Origin: Fictibacillus marinisediminis
Lineage (GTDB): Bacteria; Bacillota; Bacilli; Bacillales; Fictibacillaceae
Length of the DNA: 64,000 nucleotides
Reading direction: 5' to 3'
Assembly (NCBI RefSeq): GCF_023149135.1
Contig: NZ_JAIWJX010000002.1
Span: 4,092,001-4,156,000, forward strand
Shown piece by piece: positions 41,177 through 48,429 of this stretch (positions within the stretch are counted from its first letter, which is position 1; each line of letters begins with the position of its first letter). The position numbers were made by a program, and so were the translations under genes. Under the pieces are notes generated by a model. The model did no database searches and had not been told where the DNA came from. It worked only from the letters and a program-made list of their open reading frames with translations.

Positions 41177-42997
41177 ATGTGTGGTATTGCAGGCTGGGTT
41201 AACTGGTCAGAAGACCTATCTCAACAACAATCTATTCTGCGGGACATGACAGGAGCGATCGAGCATCGTGGACCGGATGCAGACGGCTTTTGGTTTTCGC
41301 TTCGAGCAGCCTTCGGTCACCGGCGCCTGATTGTTATCGATCCTGAAGGCGGGCTTCAGCCCATGCTTAATGAACAAGGAGAGCAGACACTTGCTCTGAC
41401 CTATAATGGTGAAATTTATAATTTTATGGAATTAAAAAAAGAACTGGAGGAACGGGGCCATACATTCCGTACCCATTCAGATACAGAAGTTCTTCTTCAT
41501 TCTTATATGGAGTGGGAAGAAGAATGTGTCGATCATTTAAATGGTATTTTTGCTTTTGCCATCTGGGATGAAAAGAGGAAGAAACTGTTCATGGGACGTG
41601 ACCATCTTGGGGTAAAGCCTCTCTTTTATGCACAGCGCGGCAACTCCATTATTTTCGGCTCTGAGCTGAAGGTGCTGCTCGCCCACCCGGCTATTGAGCC
41701 TGAGGTGGACAAAGAGGGCCTTGCAGAAGTATTTTCTCTCGGCCCGATGCGCACTCCGGGTGTAGGTGTTTTTAAGGATGTAAAAGAAGTACGCGCAGGA
41801 CACAGCATCACGTTTACAAGCAGCCAGACGCGTGTCAGGCAATATTGGAAGGTGCAAAGCAAAGAGCATACCGATGACGTTCAAACGACTGCAGAGAAGA
41901 TTCGATCTCTGCTCGAAGATACGGTAAAACGCCAGCTCATTTCCGACTTGCCGCTCGTATCCATGCTATCCGGCGGACTCGATTCAAGCGGATTGACAGC
42001 ACTTGCAGGAAAGGATTTTAAAGAAGCAGGAAAGATTCTTCATACGTATTCCATTGATTTTGCCAACAGTGCAGAACATTTCCAGACGGATTTGCTCCAC
42101 TTAGGGCTTGACGGACCTTGGGTAAAACGCGTGTCTGAACACGTTAGAACCCAGCATCACTCTACTGTCCTTGGGGCCAATGATCTGTTGGACAACTTCC
42201 TGAAGCCGCTGTATGCACGGGATCTTCCAGGACTTGGAGAGATGGAGACCTCCCTCTATCTTCTGTTCAGAGAGATGAAAAAGGACGCCACCGTCGCTCT
42301 CTCAGGAGAATCTGCGGATGAGGTATTCAGCGGATATCCTTGGTTCCATCAGGATGAGTTTCTGAATGGCAGCACGTTCCCATGGCGCCAGAGCCGCGGT
42401 AACTTTGGCAATATCCTGTCAGGGGAAGCGAGCGCCTCTATACGGCCTGATGAGTATGCGGATCACCGCTATCAGGAAGCATTGGCAGAAGTTCCTGAAT
42501 TGGCCGGAGAGAGCGAGCTTGGAGCCAAACAGCGTCAAATGTCATATCAGTTCATCACCCGCTTCCTGCCGTTCATGCTCGACCGTAAGGACCGCATGAG
42601 CATGGCCGTCGGCTTCGAAGTCCGTGTTCCATTCTGTGACTATCGCTTGGTCGAATATCTCTGGAATGTTCCGTGGGAAATGAAAAGCGTCGACAACATC
42701 GAAAAAGGAATTCTTCGCCGCGCATTAAAAGGCTATCTTCCTGACGATGTCAGAAACCGACGTAAAAGTGCCTACCCGACCGCACAGGATCCAGTCTATT
42801 TCGGAGCCATCAAAAAATGGTTCATGGACATTGTGGAAGACAGCAATGCACCGCTTCGTCCATTGATCGATACGAATAAAATCAGAACGGTCGCTGAAGG
42901 AAAAACCGGAATGAGCGAGGGACAAGCCACAAAGCTGATGGAATATCTCATTCACGTCAACACTTGGCTGAAAGATTACCACATCAAACTTGTATAA
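41177..42997 (+). CDS. asnB: Asparagine synthase (glutamine-hydrolysing)
   Basis: A 606-residue two-domain enzyme that makes asparagine from aspartate, ATP and glutamine. Cys2 (MCGIAGWVNW) is the glutaminase nucleophile; IEHRGPDADGFW, GHRRLIVID and NGEIYNFMELKKEL complete that domain. The synthetase domain has the PP-loop SMLSGGLDSSGL (near residue 260), ALSGESADEVFSGYPWF and FLPFMLDRKDRMSMAVGFEVRVPFCDYRLVEYLW. It stands alone with a clear AAGGAGATG site. Bacilli carry several paralogues (AsnB, AsnH, AsnO); which one this corresponds to I cannot fix, so the symbol is generic. The upstream palindromes suggest regulation. Confidence 0.88.
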   Translation: MCGIAGWVNWSEDLSQQQSILRDMTGAIEHRGPDADGFWFSLRAAFGHRRLIVIDPEGGLQPMLNEQGEQTLALTYNGEIYNFMELKKELEERGHTFRTHSDTEVLLHSYMEWEEECVDHLNGIFAFAIWDEKRKKLFMGRDHLGVKPLFYAQRGNSIIFGSELKVLLAHPAIEPEVDKEGLAEVFSLGPMRTPGVGVFKDVKEVRAGHSITFTSSQTRVRQYWKVQSKEHTDDVQTTAEKIRSLLEDTVKRQLISDLPLVSMLSGGLDSSGLTALAGKDFKEAGKILHTYSIDFANSAEHFQTDLLHLGLDGPWVKRVSEHVRTQHHSTVLGANDLLDNFLKPLYARDLPGLGEMETSLYLLFREMKKDATVALSGESADEVFSGYPWFHQDEFLNGSTFPWRQSRGNFGNILSGEASASIRPDEYADHRYQEALAEVPELAGESELGAKQRQMSYQFITRFLPFMLDRKDRMSMAVGFEVRVPFCDYRLVEYLWNVPWEMKSVDNIEKGILRRALKGYLPDDVRNRRKSAYPTAQDPVYFGAIKKWFMDIVEDSNAPLRPLIDTNKIRTVAEGKTGMSEGQATKLMEYLIHVNTWLKDYHIKLV

Positions 42998-43000
42998 AAT

Positions 43001-43013
43001 GGTGCCTGGCACC
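43001..43013. repeat. Single arm of the nested-palindrome repeat (copy 12)
   Basis: Only one arm, GGTGCCTGGCACC, remains, three bases past the asparagine synthetase stop codon. It marks a decayed or partial element. Confidence 0.75.
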
Positions 43014-43022
43014 GTTCATGAA

Positions 43023-43059
43023 AAAAGCACACCCGCGCTCGCGCGGATGTGCCTTTTTT
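43023..43059. terminator. Bidirectional terminator
   Basis: AAAAAGCACA and TGTGCCTTTTTT flank CCGCGC/GCGCGG, giving a long GC-rich stem between the convergent asparagine synthetase and lipoprotein genes. Confidence 0.88.
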
Positions 43060-43064
43060 ATCAT

Positions 43065-43274
43065 TTATTGATCAGACGATTCAGTATCAGTGCTCGTTTC
43101 TTGATCCTGCTTGCTTTCATCTGTACTGGTTTGATCTGCTTGTTTTTCATCATCTACTTTTTGTTCTGTGCCAGTGCCGCTTTCCTTTTTTTCGGTGTCG
43201 CTGTTGTTGCAAGCTGTCATTAACATAATCGCCATAAGAGAAGCCCCAATTTTCATTAAGAAACTTTTATTCAT
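43065..43274 (-). CDS. Small secreted lipoprotein
   Basis: A 69-residue predicted lipoprotein. The signal peptide MNKSFLMKIGASLMAIMLMT ends with lipobox LMTAC, so Cys22 would be lipid-modified. The mature part is very polar, with repeated Glu, Asp, Thr, Ser and Gln (for example TSTDESKQDQETSTDTESSD), and probably unstructured. No functional domain is visible. Start ATG follows AAGGGAGAACG. It lies alone, with a terminator shared with asnB on its 3' side. Function unknown. Confidence 0.75.
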   Translation of the reverse strand: MNKSFLMKIGASLMAIMLMTACNNSDTEKKESGTGTEQKVDDEKQADQTSTDESKQDQETSTDTESSDQ

Positions 43275-43485
43275 CCCATCGTTCTCCCTTCGATTAGTTC
43301 AGATTAGAACCGCTCCGCTTCACCATGTACCAGCGGCTCTATTCACACTATAGCAGGAAAACATCCCATTTAGTCGCGATTTACCAATACCTTACATAGC
43401 CTTTACAGTGCCTTAAAGTTCTTGATATGGGGTTAAAAAAAGGCTGTTTTCGTAACCTTTGTTGCTCTAAAAACAGGTGCCAGGC

Positions 43486-43526
43486 ACCGGCTTTTTGACA
43501 TATGTCAAAAAGCGGTGCCTGGCACC
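43486..43526. repeat. Nested-palindrome repeat, copy 13 (compact)
   Basis: Perfect arms directly flank CTTTTTGACATATGTCAAAA AG; the core TTTTTGACATATGTCAAAAA is a perfect 20-bp palindrome, unlike the TTACACA core of most copies. It is 41 bp in total and lies 14 bases past the fabZ stop codon. Confidence 0.85.
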
Positions 43527-43540
43527 AACAATTACAGAAA

Positions 43541-43969
43541 CTATCTTCCAACAGCAAATGTAATTTCAGCGTCCATTGCGAGCTCGCCGTCCACTGTTGC
43601 CGTTACTTTCCCTTTTCCGATTCCTCGGCGAATTTGAAGCAGCTCCACTTCCATTAACAATGTGTCTCCCGGTCTTACCTGGCGCTTCCATCTTACTCTG
43701 TCTGCACCGGCAAACATAGCAATCTTTCCTTTGTACTCATCCAAAGACAAGAGCGCCACCGCTCCGGTTTGGGCACAAGCTTCTAAGGTTAATACGCCTG
43801 GGAAAATATTATAATCAGGAAAATGCCCATTAAATACTTCCTCGTTGGCCGTAATATTTTTCTTTCCGACCGCCCGTTTTCCCGGCTCGAGCTCTTCAAT
43901 GGTATCAAGAAGCAAAAATGGATAACGATGAGGGATAATTTCTTTGATCTGTTCAATGTTTAATTTCAT
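43541..43969 (-). CDS. fabZ: 3-hydroxyacyl-[acyl-carrier-protein] dehydratase
   Basis: A 142-residue hot-dog-fold dehydratase of fatty acid synthesis. It starts [28 protein letters not shown], has the catalytic histidine in [15 protein letters not shown] (near residue 49) and the glutamate in [14 protein letters not shown] (near residue 63), and ends [16 protein letters not shown]. The length is standard. In Bacillus the fabZ (ywpB) gene lies next to flhP, as here. A terminator-bearing gap and a possible tiny gene separate it from the EpuA-like gene. Confidence 0.95.
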   Translation of the reverse strand: MKLNIEQIKEIIPHRYPFLLLDTIEELEPGKRAVGKKNITANEEVFNGHFPDYNIFPGVLTLEACAQTGAVALLSLDEYKGKIAMFAGADRVRWKRQVRPGDTLLMEVELLQIRRGIGKGKVTATVDGELAMDAEITFAVGR

Positions 43970-44097
43970 ACCGAGATACTCCTTTACCTTCTGGTTTTCG
44001 TTCTATTCTTTCTATGTATCTCTGCACATTATACATGATAGAAAAAGGTTAATCCAATGGACGGAGCACCTGCTGTCTGCACCGGCATATTGAGATA

Positions 44098-44184
44098 TTA
44101 TAGCCGCTCTGTTTCCGCAATAATCGAATCCGTAAACTTTTTAATTTCCTCGAGTATATCATAGAAATTTACAAAAATATCCAC
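44098..44184 (-). CDS. Possible 28-residue peptide gene
   Basis: A short frame starting with GTG six bases after GAGGGGGG: MDIFVNFYDILEEIKKFTDS followed by IIAETERL. It would form one amphipathic helix. The strong ribosome site and the terminator upstream (44212-44241), which isolates it, argue for it; the small size argues against. No family is recognised. The rest of the 292-base gap between fabZ and the EpuA-like gene holds only that terminator. Confidence 0.4.
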   Translation of the reverse strand: MDIFVNFYDILEEIKKFTDSIIAETERL

Positions 44185-44211
44185 CTTATTCCCCCCTCTT
44201 ACGAAAATAAA

Positions 44212-44241
44212 AAAAGAGAGCCGCAGCTCCCTTATCCGTTC
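44212..44241 (-). terminator. Terminator after the EpuA-like gene
   Basis: On the minus strand GGGAGC and GCTCTC pair around TGCG and are followed by TTTTTTT, about 20 bases past the stop codon of the flhO-flhP-epuA unit. Confidence 0.75.
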
Positions 44242-44261
44242 ACCTTATTCTATTTGCCGGA

Positions 44262-44570
44262 CTACTTATCTTTGCTCACCAAATCCGATATATGGGTCCA
44301 TGTGTCTTTCTCGAACACATCTCCCGCTTTGCCGTCGCCTACGACAGAATAGCCAATAACGGCTCCAACTACAAGGCAGATCACCATTAAAACAATAATC
44401 ACAATCAGACGGAGCCAGATCGGAAAACGGCGTCTTTTTGACTTCCCGGTCTTTTGCTCTTTCTTTTTGTTTTCCCGCGATTTTGGATTCTTTTCCTTAA
44501 CCGCTTCCTCTTGCTTCATCACTGCCATTTTATTTTTACGGTATTCTTCCCTGCTGAGCTCGTTCGCCAT
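44262..44570 (-). CDS. EpuA-like membrane protein (annotated DNA-directed RNA polymerase subunit beta)
   Basis: A 102-residue protein with a charged, lysine-rich cytoplasmic half (about residues 1-48, KEKNPKSRENKKKEQKTGKS), one membrane helix (WLRLIVIIVLMVICLVVGAVIGYSVV) and a short outer tail ending TWTHISDLVSKDK. This matches the EpuA family, which databases often label RNA polymerase subunit beta although it has no polymerase domain. It lies 13 bases after flhP in the same direction, the usual place in Bacilli. Function unknown. Confidence 0.8.
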   Translation of the reverse strand: MANELSREEYRKNKMAVMKQEEAVKEKNPKSRENKKKEQKTGKSKRRRFPIWLRLIVIIVLMVICLVVGAVIGYSVVGDGKAGDVFEKDTWTHISDLVSKDK

Positions 44571-44583
44571 TTTTCATCACCTG

Positions 44584-45405
44584 TTAACGAATTCCGTTGA
44601 CAAGCCCCATCATCTGGTCAGCCATCGTAATGGTGCGTGCGTTGAACTGGTAGGATCGCTGCATATTGATGATATCCGTCATTTCATTTCCTGTATTTAC
44701 GTTGGACATCTCAAGGGCACCCTGCTGCATATTAACGCTAGCCGGGTTTGCCGCCCGAACCACTTGATTTTCATTTACACCAGCCGGAATTCTAAAATTG
44801 TGCCCCACTGCTTTAAGCAGCTGGGGATGGACGACATCAACGAGCGCCATTCTGCCGCTGTTGACGATCCTTCCATTACTTAACGTTACCGAAATATTCC
44901 CGTTTTGTCCAATAGAAATTTCTTTGTATTCAGAAGGAATACGAATCGGCCCCTTATCCCCCATCACCGCACTGCCGTCAGAGGTAACGAGTTCAAGGTC
45001 ACCCTTCCCTCCTCCTGGCTTTAAATAAAACGCACCATCACGTGTGTATTCCATTACGGTTTTTCCATCGGTGTCCTTTTTCTGGACCTGGAAAAAGAGC
45101 TCAGGGCTCAATAGGGCGATGTCCAGCGGGCGTTCTGTCGTCTTGATCGCCCCCATCTCCAGGCTGACTGCCGTAGAGCTGACTCTCGCACCGCTTCCTG
45201 CACGAATTCCCACAGGGGTAAGGCGGCCGACTTCTTTTTTGCTATCAAATTTATTATTGATCTGCTGAAAAAGAAGGTCAGAAAATTGAACATTTCTTCG
45301 CTTAAAGCCATTAGTATTGCTATTCGCCATATTGTTGGCCGTTGTATCGAGCTTCTGCTGCAGCTGTCCCATGGTCACTGAAGCGTTAATCATAGATGTA
45401 TTCAA
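44584..45405 (-). CDS. flhP: Flagellar basal-body rod/hook family protein FlhP
   Basis: A 273-residue flagellar rod/hook-family protein. It has the N-terminal rod signature MGQLQQKLDTTANNMANSNTNGFKRRNVQF, the central beta domain (YTRDGAFYLKPGGGKGDLELVTSDG; GPIRIPSEYKEISIGQNGNIS) and a C-terminal coiled region (NVNTGNEMTDIINMQRSYQFNARTITMADQMMGL). FlhO and FlhP form the distal rod of the Bacillus flagellum. It follows flhO by 13 bases. The start ATG has a good AAGGAGGGAC site. Confidence 0.92.
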   Translation of the reverse strand: MNTSMINASVTMGQLQQKLDTTANNMANSNTNGFKRRNVQFSDLLFQQINNKFDSKKEVGRLTPVGIRAGSGARVSSTAVSLEMGAIKTTERPLDIALLSPELFFQVQKKDTDGKTVMEYTRDGAFYLKPGGGKGDLELVTSDGSAVMGDKGPIRIPSEYKEISIGQNGNISVTLSNGRIVNSGRMALVDVVHPQLLKAVGHNFRIPAGVNENQVVRAANPASVNMQQGALEMSNVNTGNEMTDIINMQRSYQFNARTITMADQMMGLVNGIR

Positions 45406-45418
45406 TGTCTGTCCCTCC

Positions 45419-46249
45419 TTATCCGATCTTTCCTACTTCATTCGCTGCTTTCTCCATGCTTCGGTCATAAGCCTGAAGCACTTTTTGATTGGCTTCAAAT
45501 GAACGGTAAGCTTCCATCATATCTGTCATGGATTGTTCAGCATCTACATTGGAACGTTCAACAAACCCTTGTTTTACTTGATAGGCGACCTGCGGATTTG
45601 CTGTGGCAGAGCCCGGTTTCTGAGTGCTTTGAAGCTTCATTAAGCCGTTGCCCTCTTTCACCAGATCCATCGGGTTCGTAATCAGTGCCACTCCCAATCT
45701 GCCTGCATTACGTCCGTGATCAAGAATGACGCCCTCTCCGTTTACTGTGAAATTTTCATCAGAGACAGTGATATGTTTTCCGTTTGTATCCAAAACATAG
45801 TTCCCGTCCGCAGTCACCAGATTGTTTTTGGCATCTACGGCGAAATGGCCGTTCCGGGTATAGCGTGTTTCACCTGCGGCGGTTTCCACCATATAGAATA
45901 ACGACCCTGGCTTGCCCGTTTTTTTATCGATTGGAACGGAACCCTGCACGAGAGCAAGATCGGTGTTCACACCGCTTTCCTGCATATCTCCCTGAACAAA
46001 GTTCGGAATGGCTTCCTGCATGTAGACACCTGTCGCCAGCTGGCCGCTCTGTTTTTGGCCTGGAATGGTTAATGGCGTTTTCCCGTTTGAGTCCATTCGT
46101 TCTAACAGCATGGAAGGAAACGTCCTAAGCGATGACTGATCTGCCTTATAGCCCGGTGTATTGATATTGGCAATGTTGTTGCTCAGCATTTCCTGGCGCC
46201 GCTGCTGAGCAATCATTCCGGCAGCTGCAGTATAAAATCCTCTTAGCAC
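45419..46249 (-). CDS. flhO: Flagellar basal-body rod/hook family protein FlhO
   Basis: A 276-residue rod/hook-family protein. The true start is a GTG seven or so bases after AGAGGGGGA, giving the conserved beginning LRGFYTAAAGMIAQQRRQEMLSNNIANINTPGYK; the longer frame (17 extra basic residues) has no ribosome site. The central domain contains YTRNGHFAVDAKNNLVTADGNYVLD and the C terminus RSNVDAEQSMTDMMEAYRSFEANQKVLQAYDRSMEKA. It pairs with flhP in one operon downstream of mbl, from which a terminator separates it. Confidence 0.92.
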   Translation of the reverse strand: MLRGFYTAAAGMIAQQRRQEMLSNNIANINTPGYKADQSSLRTFPSMLLERMDSNGKTPLTIPGQKQSGQLATGVYMQEAIPNFVQGDMQESGVNTDLALVQGSVPIDKKTGKPGSLFYMVETAAGETRYTRNGHFAVDAKNNLVTADGNYVLDTNGKHITVSDENFTVNGEGVILDHGRNAGRLGVALITNPMDLVKEGNGLMKLQSTQKPGSATANPQVAYQVKQGFVERSNVDAEQSMTDMMEAYRSFEANQKVLQAYDRSMEKAANEVGKIG

Positions 46250-46332
46250 AGTGGTTCCCCCTCTTTTTCGCACACTTCTTCTTGTCTTTATTATCGGCAA
46301 ATACTTTTGGATGTTTATGCTCGAACAAAAAA

Positions 46333-46364
46333 AAGACCCGCTTTTTTTATGAAAAGCAGGTCTT
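46333..46364 (-). terminator. Terminator between flhO promoter region and mbl
   Basis: AAGACC..GCTTTTTT and AAAAGC..GGTCTT pair around a 4-base loop; the minus strand ends in T8. It is just upstream of the flhO start and nearer to the mbl start than its stop, so it may serve a transcript reading in from elsewhere or act on the plus strand after mbl's antisense. Confidence 0.4.
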
Positions 46365-46373
46365 AGAAAAACT

Positions 46374-47375
46374 TTATTTTATTTTCCGTTTTGGAAGCTT
46401 ATCGATGTGTTCAAGCATAAGGCCGGTACCGTTTGCTACAGCCTTCATCGGTTCCTCCGCTATAAAAATAGGAACCTTCAGCTCCTGGGCGAACAGCTGG
46501 TCAATACCATGGAGCAATGCTCCTCCGCCCGTTAAGATGATCCCGCGGTCAATGATATCCGCAGAAAGTTCAGGAGGCGTTTTTTCAAGGACGCTTCTTG
46601 CGGCATGGACCATCATCATGACTGGCTCAAGCAGGGCTTCCGTGATTTCTTCTGAACGGATGGTAACCGATCGCGGAAGGCCTGTTACCATGTCACGCCC
46701 GCGAATATCCATCTCCTCATTTCGAGCACCAGGGAAGACGGTGGCCACGTTTAATTTAATGTTTTCTGATGTTCGTTCTCCGATCAACAGCTTATATTCT
46801 TTCTTGATGTAGTTTAGGATTTCACTGTCAAGCTTGTCCCCACCCATCTTAATGGAAGAAGCCGTAACGATATCGCCCATGGATAATACTGCAACGTCTG
46901 TTGTTCCGCCGCCGATATCAACAACCATGTTGCCGCTCGGCTGGAAGATATCCATACCTGCTCCCACTGCCGCCACTTTCGGTTCTTCTTCTAAATAGAT
47001 CGCTTTTCCTCCGCATTTTTCAGCGGCTTCCCGAATCGCTTTTTGTTCAACAGAGGTAATGTTTGCAGGGGTGCAGATCAGAATTCTCGGTTTGGTAAGC
47101 ATACCCTTTACATTTATTTTATTAATAAAATGTCTTAACATCTGCTCTGTTACTTCAAAATCAGCGATTACTCCATCTTTTAACGGACGGATCGCGACGA
47201 TATTGCCTGGAGTACGTCCCACCATCCTGCGGGCTTCTTCACCTACAGCAAGCGCTTTCCCCGTGTTTGTGTCAATCGCCACAACAGATGGCTCATCCAG
47301 TACAATCCCTTTTCCTTTTACGTAAATCAGTACATTGGCCGTACCGAGGTCAATACCAACATCCCTTGAAAACAT
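46374..47375 (-). CDS. mbl: MreB-like actin, Mbl
   Basis: A 333-residue bacterial actin that directs cylindrical wall growth. It starts MFSRDVGIDLGTANVLIYVKG, has the ATP-site motifs VVDIGGGTTDVAVLSMG (near residue 158) and ILTGGGALLHGIDQLF (near residue 284), and ends MLEHIDKLPKRKIK. Its place between flhO and spoIIID is the standard Bacillus order and identifies it as Mbl rather than MreB or MreBH. The ribosome site is GGAGG eight bases or so before the ATG. Confidence 0.93.
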   Translation of the reverse strand: MFSRDVGIDLGTANVLIYVKGKGIVLDEPSVVAIDTNTGKALAVGEEARRMVGRTPGNIVAIRPLKDGVIADFEVTEQMLRHFINKINVKGMLTKPRILICTPANITSVEQKAIREAAEKCGGKAIYLEEEPKVAAVGAGMDIFQPSGNMVVDIGGGTTDVAVLSMGDIVTASSIKMGGDKLDSEILNYIKKEYKLLIGERTSENIKLNVATVFPGARNEEMDIRGRDMVTGLPRSVTIRSEEITEALLEPVMMMVHAARSVLEKTPPELSADIIDRGIILTGGGALLHGIDQLFAQELKVPIFIAEEPMKAVANGTGLMLEHIDKLPKRKIK

Positions 47376-47561
47376 TCATATATCCTCCCTGTATGTTCCG
47401 CAACGCTTTACAAAAATCGTCAATTTTCGAATTTCTATCCAATAAAACATTCTATCATAAGTTTTGTTGAACCGGGAAAAAATATGTTAACTTTTTTGTA
47501 TATTTTCCTGAACGCACAACAGCGGCATGCATTTTATGCACGCCGTGTGAAGTGGTGTATC

Positions 47562-47828
47562 TTATTGTACGACTTCCTCTGCACCCTTTTTGTACTTTAC
47601 CCGTGTCGCTTCACCACCCCGTAGATGTCTGATGGACTTATGGTACTCTAAAATTTCTTTCACGTTGTTCGCCAAATCCGGGTTGATTTCAGGTAATCGT
47701 TCCGTTAGATCTTTATGAACGGTGCTTTTCGAGACACCAAATTCTTTTGCGATCATACGCACTGTTTTTCTTGTCTCCACGATATACCTTCCTATCTTGA
47801 TGGTTCGTTCTTTGATGTAATCGTGCAC
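47562..47828 (-). CDS. spoIIID: Sporulation transcriptional regulator SpoIIID
   Basis: An 88-residue DNA-binding protein of the mother cell. The sequence after its GTG start, HDYIKERTIKIGRYIVETRK, and the helix-turn-helix TVRMIAKEFGVSKSTVHKDLTERLPEINPDLANNVKEIL are those of SpoIIID, including the basic C-terminal end (RHLRGGEATRVKYKKG). It activates or represses many sigma-E genes and helps produce sigma-K. A sigma-E-like promoter lies about 160 bases upstream and an overlapping small frame may control its translation. The ribosome site is GGGGAGGCGA. Confidence 0.96.
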   Translation of the reverse strand: MHDYIKERTIKIGRYIVETRKTVRMIAKEFGVSKSTVHKDLTERLPEINPDLANNVKEILEYHKSIRHLRGGEATRVKYKKGAEEVVQ

Positions 47829-47917
47829 ACCACTCGCCTCCCCAAATTGGATGTGAGAGATGCGATAGAGACTTCTATGTTCAAGCTACGCGACCTGTCC
47901 TTGTGTGTCGTCTTCAT
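47792..47917 (-). CDS. Possible usd-like upstream frame of spoIIID
   Basis: A 41-codon frame (MKTTHKDRSRSLNIEVSIAS, LTSNLGRRVVCTITSKNEPSR) runs through the spoIIID ribosome site and ends 36 bases inside that gene in another frame. B. subtilis has usd upstream of spoIIID, whose translation opens the spoIIID ribosome site. The position fits, but the frame lacks a strong ribosome site of its own and I cannot confirm homology. Confidence 0.3.
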   Translation of the reverse strand: MKTTHKDRSRSLNIEVSIASLTSNLGRRVVCTITSKNEPSR

Positions 47918-47987
47918 GAAGTCAGAGTGTCCCGTCCCCTTTTCACCGCAGCCATACTACGTCTTCTCACCGCTCACCCTCAAAAGA

Positions 47988-48016
47988 ATTGTAGGTTTTG
48001 TAACATCTTATTAAGA
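47988..48016 (-). promoter_or_regulatory. Candidate sigma-E promoter of spoIIID
   Basis: On the minus strand CTTAATA and CCTACAATT are 13 bases apart, resembling the sigma-E pattern (ATA-rich -35, CATACAAT -10). It lies about 160 bases before the spoIIID start. Confidence 0.35.
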
Positions 48017-48072
48017 CGAACGTACTTATATGCCAAAATCTCAAGAAGGACAAGGGAAAAAAGAAAAGCTGA

Positions 48073-48170
48073 AGGACCTGGTTAGGCCCGACATGCGCTG
48101 GAACACTCACACAGCAACACGCTCTTTGTGTTGAGGTGGGGGAGTGAAGCGACTCGAGGGCCTGGGTCCT
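48073..48170 (-). repeat. Long imperfect hairpin element, dispersed-repeat type
   Basis: AGGACC (48073) pairs with GGTCCT (48165), AGGCCC (48084) with GGGCCT (48158), and CAACAC (48115) with GTGTTG (48128), giving a nested fold. Short related blocks GACATGCGCT and GACAAGCGCT lie near the two ends. On the minus strand it runs into CTTTTCTTTTTT. From memory it resembles a repeat common in Bacillus genomes (GCGCTTGTC..CCTAGCCCCTCGAGTCGCT type), but I cannot check this. It lies in the 600-base gap between spoIIID and spoIIQ. Confidence 0.55.
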
Positions 48171-48224
48171 GACAAGCGCTAAATCTCGCCTAAAGGAGCA
48201 CGTGTTTTGTGATCATGCTGTGCA

Positions 48225-48357
48225 TTACTTGCGGTTTGGCAAGGTTTACTTGCGAAAAAGCTCTGTTTACTTGCGGAATTGAGGACTTTACTTGCGAAAA
48301 TGCCCTGTTTACTTGCGGAAATGAGGACTTTACTTGCAAAGCACATCATTTTCATAA
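48225..48357 (-). repeat. 21-bp phased array D (word GCAAGTAA on the minus strand)
   Basis: TTACTTGC occurs at 48225, 48246, 48267, 48288, 48309 and 48330, exactly 21 bases apart. Words alternate CGG, CGA, CGG, CGA, CGG, and spacers alternate as well: copies 3 and 5 continue GGAATTGAGGACT and GGAAATGAGGACT, copies 2 and 4 GAAAAAGCTCTGT and GAAAATGCCCTGT. It ends with CACATCATTTTCATAA, the cap of array C. It lies 72 bases past the spoIIQ stop codon. Confidence 0.88.
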
Positions 48358-48394
48358 GTAGCCTGCAGGAATCACTACTTTACCAAAAGAAAAA

Positions 48395-48415
48395 CAGCCC
48401 GCACATCGCGGGCTG
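48395..48415 (-). terminator. Terminator of spoIIQ
   Basis: CAGCCCGC and GCGGGCTG pair around a 5-base loop; the minus strand continues TTTTTCTTTT. It lies 15 bases past the spoIIQ stop codon. Confidence 0.88.
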
Positions 48416-48429
48416 CTTTCCCAATTTGT

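Noticed and set aside
6105..48357. The 21-bp arrays as CRISPR arrays
   Set aside because: Conserved words are only 8-10 bases and spacing is 13 bases, far below CRISPR repeat and spacer lengths, and no cas genes are present.
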